From contig JALUTY010000126.1 of assembly GCA_027021615.1 (NCBI GenBank), positions 1 through 64,000 of the forward strand: 64,000 bases of DNA, in the 5' to 3' direction. The notes beneath the pieces were generated by a model. That model was not told the DNA's origin, ran no database searches, and saw nothing but the letters and a program-made list of their open reading frames with translations. The stretch's first letter is position 1. Every line of letters starts with the position of its first letter. Origin of the DNA: a bacterium. Its GTDB lineage: Bacteria > Desulfobacterota > Deferrisomatia > Deferrisomatales > Deferrisomataceae. Both the position numbers and the translations under genes were made by a program. Of this stretch, positions 15,659-25,222 are shown in pieces.

Positions 15659-18600
15659 CTACCTCCCTTCGTTCGGCCCCAGGCACGTGAGCAGGCGCTC
15701 CAGGCGTTCCCTGGACGGGCGGTCGGTGAACACGCCCTGGCCGGGGCGGGAGGGGTCGAGGCCGCGGAGGAACACGTAGTGGACGCCGCCGAAGTGGCGG
15801 TCGAAGTCGTAGCCGGGGAGCCGGGCCCGGAGGTGGAGGTGAAGGGCCACGGCGTAGAGGTGGTACTGGAGCACGTAGAGGTCCCGGGCCATGGCCGCGG
15901 CCAGCGCCTCGGGGCCGTAGTCCTCGGGCCGGGGCCCCAGGTAGTTGGTCTTCCAGTCCACCAGGTGGTACCGGTCCCCCACCCGAACCACCAGGTCCAT
16001 GATCCCGCGCAGGTATCCTCGGACCGGCGAGAACGACAGGCGGCCCAAGGCCGTGCCCAACGCCGGGCCCATCCGTCCGGCCAGGTCGGGGGTCTCGAGG
16101 GCGGCGGCCAGCTCCCGGGCCGTCAGGGCGGTCGGTCGGCCGGCCCGGAGCGGGAAGGTGAACTCCACCTCGTGGAGCCGCGCCCGGCGCGGCACCTCCC
16201 CCAGGGCGGCCCCATCGATGTCCCAGACGGCCACCCGCTCGAGCACCCGGGCCACGGCCGGGGCCCATTCCGGACCGAAGCCGTGGGTGCGGAGCACCCG
16301 AGCCGCGAAGGCCTGGCGCTCGGAGGGGGTCGTGCCGGCCTCGTCCCAACGCTCCAGGATCTCGTGGAGGCACAGCCCCGTGCGGGCGCCCCGGGGGAAC
16401 CCCAGGAACTCGCCGGCCGGTCCCTCGGGTTCCTCGGCTGGCTCCCCCAGGTCGTGGTCGGCGCCTTCGGCCTCGACCCCTGCGGCGAGGGAGGTGAAAC
16501 TCGTGACCCGCCAGTCGGTCCGCAGGCGTCCCCGGAAGGTGCGGGCCTGAAGGGCTTCGGGCTCCGCCTCGGCCGGTTCGAGCCGACCCGGATCCTCGAA
16601 GGGCGGTTCCGCCACCTCGACGCCGGGCCCTTCGATGCGGCGCAGGGCGGCCCGGAGCTCCCGGTCCTCGGCGCCCTTCCCCAGGGCCGCGAGGGTTCCC
16701 GCCGGATCGCCGCCTTGGACCGGGCCCAGAAGCAGGTACCCGGGCGGGCTCCGGCCGGCGTCCCGGAACCCGCCCCAGGTAAAGACGCACCGGTTCCGGG
16801 CCCGGGTCAGGGCCACGTAGAAGAGCCGCAGGTCCTCGGACAGCCCTTCGGCCCGGGCCCGAGCCTGGTGGGCCGCGATCTCCTCAGGATCGAAGGTGAG
16901 CACCACGGAGCCGTCCTCCGCGTGGTAGACGAGCCCCTCGGCGGCCGCCTTGCCGGCGGGATCCCTCCCGGGCAGGGGGGCGAACGGAACGAGCACCACC
17001 GGGAACTCGAGCCCCTTTGACCGGTGAACGGTGAGAATCTTCACGGCCCGCTCGTCGCTCTCGAGCCGGAGCTCGTACGCCTCGTCCCGCTCCCCCCGGC
17101 CTGTGACCCGGGCCTCGAGCCATCGCACCAGGCCCGCCGGCCCCGACCGGCCGGCCCGGGCCGCCGCGTCCAGGACCTCGCCCAGGTGGATCACGTTGGT
17201 GACCCGGCGCTCGCCGTCCGTGAACCGCAGCAGATGCTCCCGCACCCGGGCCCGGCCCAGGAGGTCCCGATAGGCCGCCAGGAACCCCTGGCCCTGCCAC
17301 AGCCCATGCCAGACCCGAAACCGCTCGAGCCATCCGGTCCATGCGGCCTCGTCCTCCAGCACACCGTGAAGGTCGGCCGGGTCGAGCCCGAACCAGTCCA
17401 GGGCCAGGGCCGCACGCACGCGCCCTTCGTTGCCCGACTCGGCCAGGGCCGAGACCACGGTCAGGGCCTCCCGGGCCTCCCGGGTCTCGAACAGCCCCTT
17501 GCCGGTGTAAAGAACCCCCGGCACACCCACTCGTCGGAGGGCCTGCTGGACCCGCTCGGCCTGGGCATTGGTGCGCACCAGCACCGCCAGGTCCCCGGCG
17601 CAGAGAGGTCGGCCCCCGATCGCGGCCCGGCCGGACGCGCCCAGCCGCAGCAACCGTACCACCTCGGCAGCCACGGCCCGGGGCAGGTGCTCCTCGGCCC
17701 ACCCCCTGTTGATCTGGCCGTCCCGGCCGCTGCGGCCCTCCCGGGAGACGAACCACACCCGCAGCGGTGGCTCGGTCCGGCCGTGCACGAGCAGCCGGTC
17801 CTTCTCGCTGGGGGACGGCTCCACCGCCGGAAACCCGATGTCCGGGAGCACGAAGGGCCGCTCCACCCCGAACACCCGGCCCACGGCGCGCACCAGGTCC
17901 GGCTCGGATCGCCAGTTGTAGGGCAGGGTGTGGACGTTCTCCGCCTCCCGGGCGGCCCGGAGGTAGGCGAACACGTCCGCGCCCCGAAACCCGTAGATGG
18001 CCTGTTTGGGGTCGCCGATCAGGTACAGGGTGCCCCCCCCGAACACCCGGGAGAAGATCTCGTACTGGAGGGGATCGGTGTCCTGGAACTCGTCGATCAG
18101 GGCCGCAGCGTACCGGTCCCGCAGAGCGGCGACCAGCCGGTCGCCGACGGGGCCTGCGAGGGCCGCGTGGACCCGCATGAGGAGATCCGAGAAGAAGAGG
18201 AGCTCGTTCCGGGCCTTCTCCCGGTCCAGGGTCTCGAGGGCCGCGGCCAGCGCACCGGGCACGAACGCCCGGCGGAACCGGCGCAAGGCCCCCAGGAGAT
18301 CGTCGACGGCCCCCAGCACGGGATGGTCCGGCGGATCCTCCCCCGGCCGGGTCCCCTCGGCCAGCCTGCCGGGCGAGAGCGCCGCCAAAGCTCCAAAGAA
18401 CTCCTCACCGAAGGCTCCGTCGCGAAGCCCTCGATCGACGGTGTCGCAGGCCGCCCCAAGTGCCTCGGCCTTAAAGTCCTTCTTTCGGCGGTTGAGGCCG
18501 GGCCAGGTCTCGAGGAGCCGCCGCAGCTCGCCCCCTCCCCGGACCCAGGCCCGGGCCAGGGCCTCGCGCGCGTCCTCCGCCCTCTGGGCCAGGGCCTCGA

Positions 18601-19225
18601 GGTCGGCCTGGGAGATCCGGGGCCGAAGCTCCAGAGCGGGGTGGGCGAGGAGCGGAGCCAGGGAACGACGCAGGGCCGAGGGCCCGAGCCCTGCGGCAGC
18701 CAGGCCACCGGCCAGGACCGGGGAAGCAGCCACGGCCCACCGGCGCCACACGTCCCGCACCGCCTCCATCACCACGTCCTCGGGGTCGGGAACCACCTTG
18801 GGATCGAGGGGAGCCGCGCTCTCGAACCCGTGGTCCTGGAGCACCCGCTGGCAGAACCCGTGGATCGTGTGGACCGGGGCCCGGTCGAACTCGGCCAGGG
18901 CCAAGGTGAGGTCGTCCCGGACCCGAGCCCGGTCGGGGCAGGCGTCCAGGAGCCGCTCGAAAACGAGGTCGTCTCCGGCGTCTTCCGACTCGAAGGCGCG
19001 CAGGGCCCCGGCCAGCCGACGGCGGATGCGGCCCCGAAGCTCCTCGGCAGCCGCCACGGTGAAGGTCACGACCAGGATCCGGTCCACGGGAAGCCGCCGC
19101 TCGACCACGAGGCGGAGCACCAGACCAGCCAGGGCGTAGGTCTTTCCGGTGCCGGCGCTCGCCTCGATGAGGTGGGTGCCGACCAGCGGCGCGGTGGCCA
19201 GGTCGAAGGGCCGGGCCGGGGTCAC
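15659..19225 (-). CDS. recB: RecB, helicase-nuclease subunit
   Basis: A 1188-residue UvrD-type helicase. It has the Walker A ASAGTGKT (about residue 18-25), the Walker B LIDEFQDTDPLQ, GDPKQAIYGFRGAD, the Walker-type motif VHRSKGLEFPVVLVPF and LFYVALTRAR. The C-terminal nuclease carries GIMDLVVRVGDRYHLVDWKT with its conserved Asp and Lys. Length matches E. coli RecB (1180). The start is GTG 19225, which overlaps the recC stop by GTGA. No recD follows; the next 700 bp are repeats. The complex would resect double-strand breaks for recombination. Confidence 0.95.
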   Translation of the reverse strand: MTPARPFDLATAPLVGTHLIEASAGTGKTYALAGLVLRLVVERRLPVDRILVVTFTVAAAEELRGRIRRRLAGALRAFESEDAGDDLVFERLLDACPDRARVRDDLTLALAEFDRAPVHTIHGFCQRVLQDHGFESAAPLDPKVVPDPEDVVMEAVRDVWRRWAVAASPVLAGGLAAAGLGPSALRRSLAPLLAHPALELRPRISQADLEALAQRAEDAREALARAWVRGGGELRRLLETWPGLNRRKKDFKAEALGAACDTVDRGLRDGAFGEEFFGALAALSPGRLAEGTRPGEDPPDHPVLGAVDDLLGALRRFRRAFVPGALAAALETLDREKARNELLFFSDLLMRVHAALAGPVGDRLVAALRDRYAAALIDEFQDTDPLQYEIFSRVFGGGTLYLIGDPKQAIYGFRGADVFAYLRAAREAENVHTLPYNWRSEPDLVRAVGRVFGVERPFVLPDIGFPAVEPSPSEKDRLLVHGRTEPPLRVWFVSREGRSGRDGQINRGWAEEHLPRAVAAEVVRLLRLGASGRAAIGGRPLCAGDLAVLVRTNAQAERVQQALRRVGVPGVLYTGKGLFETREAREALTVVSALAESGNEGRVRAALALDWFGLDPADLHGVLEDEAAWTGWLERFRVWHGLWQGQGFLAAYRDLLGRARVREHLLRFTDGERRVTNVIHLGEVLDAAARAGRSGPAGLVRWLEARVTGRGERDEAYELRLESDERAVKILTVHRSKGLEFPVVLVPFAPLPGRDPAGKAAAEGLVYHAEDGSVVLTFDPEEIAAHQARARAEGLSEDLRLFYVALTRARNRCVFTWGGFRDAGRSPPGYLLLGPVQGGDPAGTLAALGKGAEDRELRAALRRIEGPGVEVAEPPFEDPGRLEPAEAEPEALQARTFRGRLRTDWRVTSFTSLAAGVEAEGADHDLGEPAEEPEGPAGEFLGFPRGARTGLCLHEILERWDEAGTTPSERQAFAARVLRTHGFGPEWAPAVARVLERVAVWDIDGAALGEVPRRARLHEVEFTFPLRAGRPTALTARELAAALETPDLAGRMGPALGTALGRLSFSPVRGYLRGIMDLVVRVGDRYHLVDWKTNYLGPRPEDYGPEALAAAMARDLYVLQYHLYAVALHLHLRARLPGYDFDRHFGGVHYVFLRGLDPSRPGQGVFTDRPSRERLERLLTCLGPNEGR

Positions 19226-22200
19226 GGGACCCCCTCGTACCGGAAGCCCGGCCCGAACACCGCCTCGGCCGCTTCCTCGAACCCGGGCCCGAACGGCCCG
19301 GCCTCCCCGAAGCAGTGAGCCAGGGCCGGGTCCTCCCCCTCGCCGGCCGCGTAGTCCGAGCCGGCCCAGGCCTCCCGGGCCCGGGCCAGGGGGGCCTTCC
19401 GGCTCCGACCCCCGCCCCACCGGCCCTGGGCGTAGGCCCAGGAGGTCTCGGGCGCGAACGGCAGGGGCCCCCGCAGGCCCCGACCGTAAAGCTCCAGGAG
19501 CTTCGCCAGGAGGGCCTCCGGGTCGCCCACGGGGCCGAAGGTCCAGCCCTTGCCGTCCTTCCCCATGAGAACCGTGACCGGCTCCACCCCCCGGGGTGCG
19601 AGGACGCACAGGGCCAGGTGCCGGATCCAGGCCCGGACTCGGTCCTTCCCCTTGGGCGAGGCCGGTCGAAACAGGACGAGCCCGCTGGGCCGTACGCCAG
19701 CCAGGGCCAGCCGGAGCCGAAACGACCCCAGGTCCAGGTCCCGGGGCTCCACCACCACGGGCGTCTCGGCCATCCGGTCGCGGGCCGCCTCCCATACACC
19801 CCGGGCCAGGGCCTCAGCGTCATGGAACGCCACGGGGCCGGCCGTGCCCGGGGGGAGTCTCCCCTGGGCACGGGCCCGGGCCAGGGCGTCGCCGGGCTCC
19901 TCGCCCGCGGCCAGGCGGTCCAGGATCTCCTGGGCCACCCCGTAGCGGGAGAGCGCCTGGGGCTCGAGGGGCTCGGTGTCGTCGAGCCCGGCCGCGGGGC
20001 CGTCGAACCGAACCCCCAGCCGGGCCCGAAGGAAGTAGGCGGAGGGGTTTCGGAAGAACCGTTCCAGGTCGCCCAGAGACAGGGTTCGGAGCTCCTCCGG
20101 AGGCTCCGGCAGGGGGTGCACGACCCAGCGGCCCCGGCCCCCTCGGCCCTCGGATGAGGCCAGGCGACGGGCGGTCGCGGCGTCGGCCGCCGAGTAGCTC
20201 CAAAGCGCTCCCCCGCCACGGAAGTAGGCGGGGCTGAAGGGGTGGAGCCGGTGGCGCACCCGGACCCGGCCGGACGGCGGCGGGTCCGAGTCGAAGGTGC
20301 GATCCAGGGCGTCCAGGAGCTCGCTCACCAATACGCACGGCGGCACCTCGGCGTTGTCCCGGGGGTTCTGGCCCACATAGCTCAGGTAGAGGTGGTCCCG
20401 CGCGGAGAGGAGGATCTCCAGGAACAGGTACCGATCCTCGTCCCGCAGCGACCGATCGCCCCGGCGGGGCTGCCGGGCGATGCCGTCGAACCCGGTCGGT
20501 CGGTCGGTGCGGGGGAAGGCGCCGTCGTTCAACCCCACCAGGCACACGACCCGAAACGGCACGCTGCGCATGGGAAGCATCGCGCACACCGTGACCCCGC
20601 CCGATAGGAACCCGCCCTCGTACCGCACGCGGCCCACGGCCGAAGCCAGGTGCTCGGCCACAACCTCGAACGCCACCTCCGGGCCGTCGCCCACATCGCC
20701 AAGCCGGGCCAGGGCCCGGCGAAGCTCTCCCACCTCCCGTTCCTCGGCCCCCTCCACCCGGAAGAACCGGTCGAGCCACATCGAGAGGTCCTCGCCCCAT
20801 GCCGCAGGGGGCCGGGGCCGAGGCAGGTCCTCGGCCAGCCGAAACAGATCGCGCACGAACCGCACGAGGCCCTCCAGAGCCCCGGCGTCGCCCCCGCCCT
20901 CCACGTCGGGGAACGGGTGGACGCCCTGCCACAGCGCCTCGGTCGGGGCCATGGCCCGGCCCAGGAGCAGGCGGTCGAGGCCGAACCGCCAGGAGTGCTC
21001 GCCGTACGCCCCGAGCCCCAAGGCGTGGCGGTGGGCGGCGTCGCGACCCCAGCGGATACCGGCCTCGGCCACCCAGGACCGCACCCGCTCCACGGCCTCG
21101 CTGTCCCACCCGAACCGCAAGCAGAGGGCCGGCCATTCCAGCAGGTCGAGCACCTCGGGTGCCCTGAGCCGGCCCCGAGCCACATCGAGGAGCCGCAGGA
21201 ACCCCGCGGCCGCCCCCCCCTGGGCCGGGCCGGCCCGATCGGCTAGGCTGTGGGGAATCGACGGCTCTCCCCCGGCCCCCCGGAACACGGCCGAGATCAG
21301 GGGGCCGTAGGTATCGAGGTCCGGGGTCATCACAACCACGTCCTCGGGCATCAGGTCCGGCCACTGCTCGAACAGGGCCAGCAGGTGGTCCCGCAGGGCC
21401 TCGGCCTCCCGCAACGGTCCGTGGCACGAGGCCACCCGGATCGAGCCGTCCTCAGGCCAGGACAGGCGCTGGCCCGGCCCCCGGTCGATCAGGCCCAGGA
21501 GGTCGGACTGGATCCGACCCAAGGCCGTTGTCGGGTCGGGCTCCTCAAACCAGTCGTTCTCGTGGGGCCCCCGCTCCCACAGGAGATCCAGGAACTCCCG
21601 GCCCGCTCGGCCCAGCGAGGCCAGGAGCCGGTTGCCCACAGCGTAGAACTCCCGGGTGCCCGGCATGGCCCGAGCCCGCCGGGCCGCCTCGCCGGGGGAC
21701 ACCAGGTCGGCCCACCACTCCCGGCAGGGATCCAGCAGGAACACCGTAACCGGGACCCGCCGGGCCAGGGCCGAGAGCACGTCGAGGTAGAACGGCGGAA
21801 GCGCGGACAGTCCGAACACCTGAACCCGATGGGGAAGCCCTTCGACGTGGCCGGCGGAGAGGGCCTCCAGGAACCAGACGCACCGCCGCGCCCGGTGGTC
21901 ACCCCCGGGCCGCCCGGCCAAGGCCCGCCACAGATCGGCCTGCCACTCGAGCCCCGGGGGTCCCCCTCCCTCGGCCTCCCAGTGCAGGACCCAGTCGGGC
22001 CGATACACGGTGTACCGATCAAACAGGTCCGCAATCTGACTGGCGAACCGGTAACGCCGAACGGGCCGGTCGTCGGCCTGGAGAAACCGCCGCACCGGCT
22101 CGAACTCGGGGTTCTCCAGAAGTCGGGGCAGAACCTCCAGGATCCGCCACACCAGCACGTCGGGGTCCCACGGCCGGGCCGGGTCGGCCGGGCCCAGCAC

Positions 22201-22431
22201 GGCCTCGAACCACTCGTCCACCGCGGCGTTGGGGAACGGGAACCGAGCGTTCATCCACACCCCGAATCGGTCCGCGAGCCGTTGGGACAACCACCGGGCC
22301 ATACCCCGGTTCTGGACCACCACCACCTCAGGGGCCAGCGGGTCCGGGAGGGGTTCGGCCACGGTCGCGGCCAGGGCCTCCACGAGCCGCTCCATGCGGT
22401 TGGAGCGCACCACCCGCAGCCCCGGGGTCAC
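19222..22431 (-). CDS. recC: RecC subunit
   Basis: A 1069-residue protein. The N-terminus VTPGLRVVRSNRMERLVEAL with later VVVQNRGMARWLSQRLADRF is diagnostic of RecC. The dead-helicase region contains VVCLVGLNDGAFPR, followed by RDEDRYLFLEILLSARDHLY. RecC is the Chi-recognising, non-catalytic subunit of the exonuclease. The start is GTG 22431, overlapping the upstream DUF2007 gene by GTGA; the frame extension to 22686 is the shadow of that gene. Confidence 0.95.
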   Translation of the reverse strand: MTPGLRVVRSNRMERLVEALAATVAEPLPDPLAPEVVVVQNRGMARWLSQRLADRFGVWMNARFPFPNAAVDEWFEAVLGPADPARPWDPDVLVWRILEVLPRLLENPEFEPVRRFLQADDRPVRRYRFASQIADLFDRYTVYRPDWVLHWEAEGGGPPGLEWQADLWRALAGRPGGDHRARRCVWFLEALSAGHVEGLPHRVQVFGLSALPPFYLDVLSALARRVPVTVFLLDPCREWWADLVSPGEAARRARAMPGTREFYAVGNRLLASLGRAGREFLDLLWERGPHENDWFEEPDPTTALGRIQSDLLGLIDRGPGQRLSWPEDGSIRVASCHGPLREAEALRDHLLALFEQWPDLMPEDVVVMTPDLDTYGPLISAVFRGAGGEPSIPHSLADRAGPAQGGAAAGFLRLLDVARGRLRAPEVLDLLEWPALCLRFGWDSEAVERVRSWVAEAGIRWGRDAAHRHALGLGAYGEHSWRFGLDRLLLGRAMAPTEALWQGVHPFPDVEGGGDAGALEGLVRFVRDLFRLAEDLPRPRPPAAWGEDLSMWLDRFFRVEGAEEREVGELRRALARLGDVGDGPEVAFEVVAEHLASAVGRVRYEGGFLSGGVTVCAMLPMRSVPFRVVCLVGLNDGAFPRTDRPTGFDGIARQPRRGDRSLRDEDRYLFLEILLSARDHLYLSYVGQNPRDNAEVPPCVLVSELLDALDRTFDSDPPPSGRVRVRHRLHPFSPAYFRGGGALWSYSAADAATARRLASSEGRGGRGRWVVHPLPEPPEELRTLSLGDLERFFRNPSAYFLRARLGVRFDGPAAGLDDTEPLEPQALSRYGVAQEILDRLAAGEEPGDALARARAQGRLPPGTAGPVAFHDAEALARGVWEAARDRMAETPVVVEPRDLDLGSFRLRLALAGVRPSGLVLFRPASPKGKDRVRAWIRHLALCVLAPRGVEPVTVLMGKDGKGWTFGPVGDPEALLAKLLELYGRGLRGPLPFAPETSWAYAQGRWGGGRSRKAPLARAREAWAGSDYAAGEGEDPALAHCFGEAGPFGPGFEEAAEAVFGPGFRYEGVP

Positions 22432-22700
22432 TCCGGCTCCTCCTCCCCCATGACCAGCGCGCCGGCCCGCAGGTACCCGTCGTCGGCTGCCAGGCGGAGA
22501 AGCCGCCTGGCCTCGGCCGCCTGCTCGGCGGGCACGTCGATCCGTTTCTCGCCCAGGGGCCCGATGGACACCGGGTAGGGGGTGACGGTCATGTCCCGGA
22601 CCCGGGCCCCGATGCCGGCCGAGGCCAGCACCCCTGTGACCGCGGCCACCTCCACCGCATCCAAGGCGACGTACACTTCGACCCAATCGGCTGCGCTCAC
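22428..22700 (-). CDS. DUF2007-like small protein
   Basis: A 90-residue protein beginning VSAADWVEVYVALDAVEVAA. The pattern of a short alpha-beta domain with a VRDMTVTPYPVSIGPLGEKRI loop and VPAEQAAEARRLL fits DUF2007, a putative signal-transduction fold. GTG 22700 has GGAGGG upstream. It is the first gene before recC and coupled to it by GTGA. Its function is unknown. Confidence 0.65.
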   Translation of the reverse strand: MSAADWVEVYVALDAVEVAAVTGVLASAGIGARVRDMTVTPYPVSIGPLGEKRIDVPAEQAAEARRLLRLAADDGYLRAGALVMGEEEPE

Positions 22701-22781
22701 GGCTTGAGGTCCCTCCGAGCCTGTGTTAGGAAGGGCGCGCCGGTTCGGGGACCGTACCCACAGATCCCAGGGAGAGCACCC

Positions 22782-23213
22782 ATGTCCTTTCGGCGTTTCG
22801 TTCTCGTGGCTTCGTCCGCTGCCGTCTTCCTTCTGCTCACCGCCATGGGCGGGGGCGGGGCCGGCCCGGTCTCCGACACCATTCCCCGGCCCAAGGAGAA
22901 CTACCGGGCGGCGCTGGTGGACCGGCAGGGCGTGATGACGCGGGTGGAGCTTCTGGCGTGCAACGGCCGCACCTTCCTCCCCCTGGAGCGGGGCGAGGGC
23001 ACCCTGATGGTCCCGTTCGCCAAGGTCAAACGGGTCATCCTGGGCGAAGAGAGCGGCTCGCGCCTGGCCGCCCGCGTGGAGGTGGAGGGCGCCGCCAAGG
23101 CCCTGGAGGGCCGGCTGGCCCGCACCCTGCTGTTCACCGGTGTCACCGACTACGGCAACTACCGGGTGGAGGCCCGGGGGCTGGCCGAGATCCGGCTGCT
23201 CCAGAGCGACTGA
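22782..23213 (+). CDS. Exported or membrane-anchored protein of unknown function
   Basis: A 143-residue protein with an N-terminal hydrophobic segment (FVLVASSAAVFLLLTAMGGG) and a single soluble domain. The domain mentions no known motif; it reads like a small beta-barrel (RVELLACNGRTFLPLERGEG, LMVPFAKVKRVILGEE). GGGAGAGC precedes ATG 22782. It is transcribed divergently from recCB, with 81 bp between starts. Confidence 0.7.
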   Translation: MSFRRFVLVASSAAVFLLLTAMGGGGAGPVSDTIPRPKENYRAALVDRQGVMTRVELLACNGRTFLPLERGEGTLMVPFAKVKRVILGEESGSRLAARVEVEGAAKALEGRLARTLLFTGVTDYGNYRVEARGLAEIRLLQSD

Positions 23214-23232
23214 GGTCCGGCGCATCCTCCTG

Positions 23233-23500
23233 TTCACCGGCGGATAAACAAACGCTATCGCTCCCTTCTCGGAGGGGCAAGGGGCCTGCCGGAGAGCCGG
23301 GCGCGGCTCCTTAGCTCGCCGCGCAGCGCCTCCGGCGTCCGAGCCGTGAAATGGCTTGCATTCGCCGGAGTTGGAATGAAACCAACTCCCCCGTCCCGTG
23401 CCTGCGCGGCGAATCTTAATGCCCGGCTTCGCGTCCGGCCGGAACCAGGCCCCTTGCCTCTCCCCGCCGAAGAAGTGCGCCTATTTTGACACTGGGTTCC
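23233..23500. repeat. Family D repeat, copy D1 (about 268 bp)
   Basis: The left end (CCGGCGGATAAACAAACGC) and right end (GCGCCTATTTTGACACTGGG) form a weak inverted repeat. Inside are the shared core blocks CTTAGCTCGCCGCGCAGCGC and CGTGCCTGCGCGGCGAATC. Its right edge abuts family B copy B2 exactly. Confidence 0.7.
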
Positions 23501-23952
23501 TAGCCCGCATTATTCATGAGCGTTCGTCGCGAAACCGTCGAGTGTGCGTCAGATCGGGGCAAGCGCAGCAACGAGGGGCGCAGGCGTACTGGACGGTACG
23601 TCGAGCCCCGAGGCGCGAGCACGCCCCGAGATGGCGTGCAATCGGCGGTTGCAGCAGAAAGCTTCATGAATACTAATACCAACGAAACTATTGTCAGATC
23701 CCCGGCGTTCACAAGGGAACCAGCGGGTGGGGGGCTGGTGGAGAGCCGGGCGCGGCCCCTCACGTCGCCGCGCCCCCACCAAGCCGGAATCGCCTTGGAA
23801 GTTCAGGAACTTCCGCCACCGGCGCCCCGACCTACCTGGCTGACGACGGCATGCGAAGGCGCGGCGAAAGGGGTGCCGCACTCGCGCCCGGCCGGAGCCA
23901 GCCCCCCACCCGCGTCTGGCAATACCTTCGTAGGCCTTAGTAATGCGGGCTA
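23501..23952. mobile_element. Family B inverted-repeat element, copy B2, interrupted by A2
   Basis: The left terminal repeat is TAGCCCGCATTATTCATGA. The right terminal repeat is split: TCATGAATA at 23664-23672 and ATGCGGGCTA at 23943-23952, with element A2 between. Apart from the insertion it matches the uninterrupted copy at 59762-59943. The right end forms the TAG stop codon of argC. Confidence 0.85.
23673..23940. mobile_element. Family A element, copy A2 (268 bp), nested in B2
   Basis: It starts CTAATACC and ends GGCCTTAG. The first 25 bases match the reverse complement of the last 25 at 19 positions. It is flanked by TA on both sides (23671-23672, 23941-23942). The intact B copy has a single TA at that site, so a TA duplication accompanied insertion, as in the IS630/Tc1/mariner group. 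No coding capacity is visible. Confidence 0.9.
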
Positions 23953-24981
23953 GGGGTACAGGGCCTCCTGGGGCAGGCCCAGGGTCTCGTCCCAACCCAT
24001 CATACGGTTGAGATTCTGCACCGCCTGGCCGCTCGCCCCCTTCACCAGGTTGTCGATCACGCTCACGATCACCAGCTTCCCTGCGCCGTGGTCGGCCACG
24101 GCCACGGCGCAGGCGTTCGTGCCCCGCACGTCGGCCGTGCTGGGCCACCGTCCTTCGTCCAGCACCCGGACGAACGGGGCCTCTCGGTAGAACTCCCGCC
24201 ATACCTCCCGCACCCGGGCCGCGTCGGCGCCCTCGGCCGGCAGGGCGTACACGGTGGACAGGATGCCGCGGTCCATGGGCACCAGGTGGGGGGTGAACAC
24301 CACCGGCACCTCGCACCCCGCAGCCAGCTCCAGCTCCTTTCGGATCTCGGGCTCGTGGCGGTGCGAGGCCACCTTGTAGGCCTTGAACCCCTCGTTCACC
24401 TCGCAGAACAACGTGGCCTGGCTGGCCTCCCGGCCGGCGCCGCTCACCCCGGACTTGGAGTCGGCCACGATCCCCTCGGGCCGGATCACCCGCTCCAGCA
24501 GCAGCGGCACCAGAGGCAGCAGGACGCTGGTGGGATAGCACCCAGGGTTGCCCACCAACCGGGCCCGCTCCACGGCCGCGCCGTGGACCTCGGTCAGGCC
24601 GTACACGGCCTCGGCCAGGAGCTCCGGGCAGGCATGGGGCCCGTAGTGGGCCTCGTACAGGGTGGGATCGGCGAACCGGAAGTCAGCCGAGAGGTCGATC
24701 ACCTTGCCCCCCGCCTCGAGGGCGGCCGCCACCACCGGCATGCTGGCCTTGTGGGGAAGGGCCGTGAAGAACACCTCGGCCCAGCCGAACACCCCCGGGT
24801 CCTCGTGGGAGACGAAGGCCAGGTCCAGGTGCCCCAGGCTGGGGAAGCACGCGCCCAGCGGCTGCCCCGCGTACCTGCGCGAGGTGATCGCGGTGATCCG
24901 CACCTGGGGGTGCCGGCACAGCAGGCGCACCAGCTCCGCCCCGGTGTACCCGCTCGCACCGATGATGCCCACATCGACCAT
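23950..24981 (-). CDS. argC: N-acetyl-gamma-glutamyl-phosphate reductase
   Basis: This 343-residue enzyme reduces N-acetylglutamyl phosphate to the semialdehyde with NADPH in arginine synthesis. The NADP-binding N-terminus is VGIIGASGYTGAELVRLL. The catalytic Cys lies in GNPGCYPTS (about 151), and SGVSGAGR and HRHEPEI are typical. The stop TAG (23952-23950) comes from the right end of element B2, directly after LYP. A composite repeat separates it from the upstream amidohydrolase. Confidence 0.95.
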   Translation of the reverse strand: MVDVGIIGASGYTGAELVRLLCRHPQVRITAITSRRYAGQPLGACFPSLGHLDLAFVSHEDPGVFGWAEVFFTALPHKASMPVVAAALEAGGKVIDLSADFRFADPTLYEAHYGPHACPELLAEAVYGLTEVHGAAVERARLVGNPGCYPTSVLLPLVPLLLERVIRPEGIVADSKSGVSGAGREASQATLFCEVNEGFKAYKVASHRHEPEIRKELELAAGCEVPVVFTPHLVPMDRGILSTVYALPAEGADAARVREVWREFYREAPFVRVLDEGRWPSTADVRGTNACAVAVADHGAGKLVIVSVIDNLVKGASGQAVQNLNRMMGWDETLGLPQEALYP

Positions 24982-24997
24982 GAAGAGCTCCTTCCCG

Positions 24998-25222
24998 GTA
25001 ACTTCGGTTGTTGGTCGTCAGTCGTTGGTCGAAAGCTCGTCTCGACATCGGAGCCGGGGGGCATGGGGGCTGCTGGAGAACCGCGCGCGGCCGGAAGCAG
25101 GCCCCATGCCCGCCGCCGGCAATGGCCCCGGACCACCGCATGTTACCCCCCCCGTTGCCGGGCCCCGCGGGTGCCATTTGAGGGGGGCCAGGAGACCGAA
25201 GGCCGGTGACCGACGACCGAAG
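24998..25222. repeat. Composite repeat E with inverted heptamer ends
   Basis: The left end TAACTTCGGTTGTTGGTC is answered at the right end by the reverse complement of TGACTTCGGTCGTCGGTC (15 of 18 positions). Between lie the core arms GGGGGCTGCTGGAGAACCGC and CGGCCGGAAGCAGGCCCC. This copy is the only E element here with the heptamers inverted at both ends. Its right end runs into the stop codon of the amidohydrolase gene. Confidence 0.7.
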
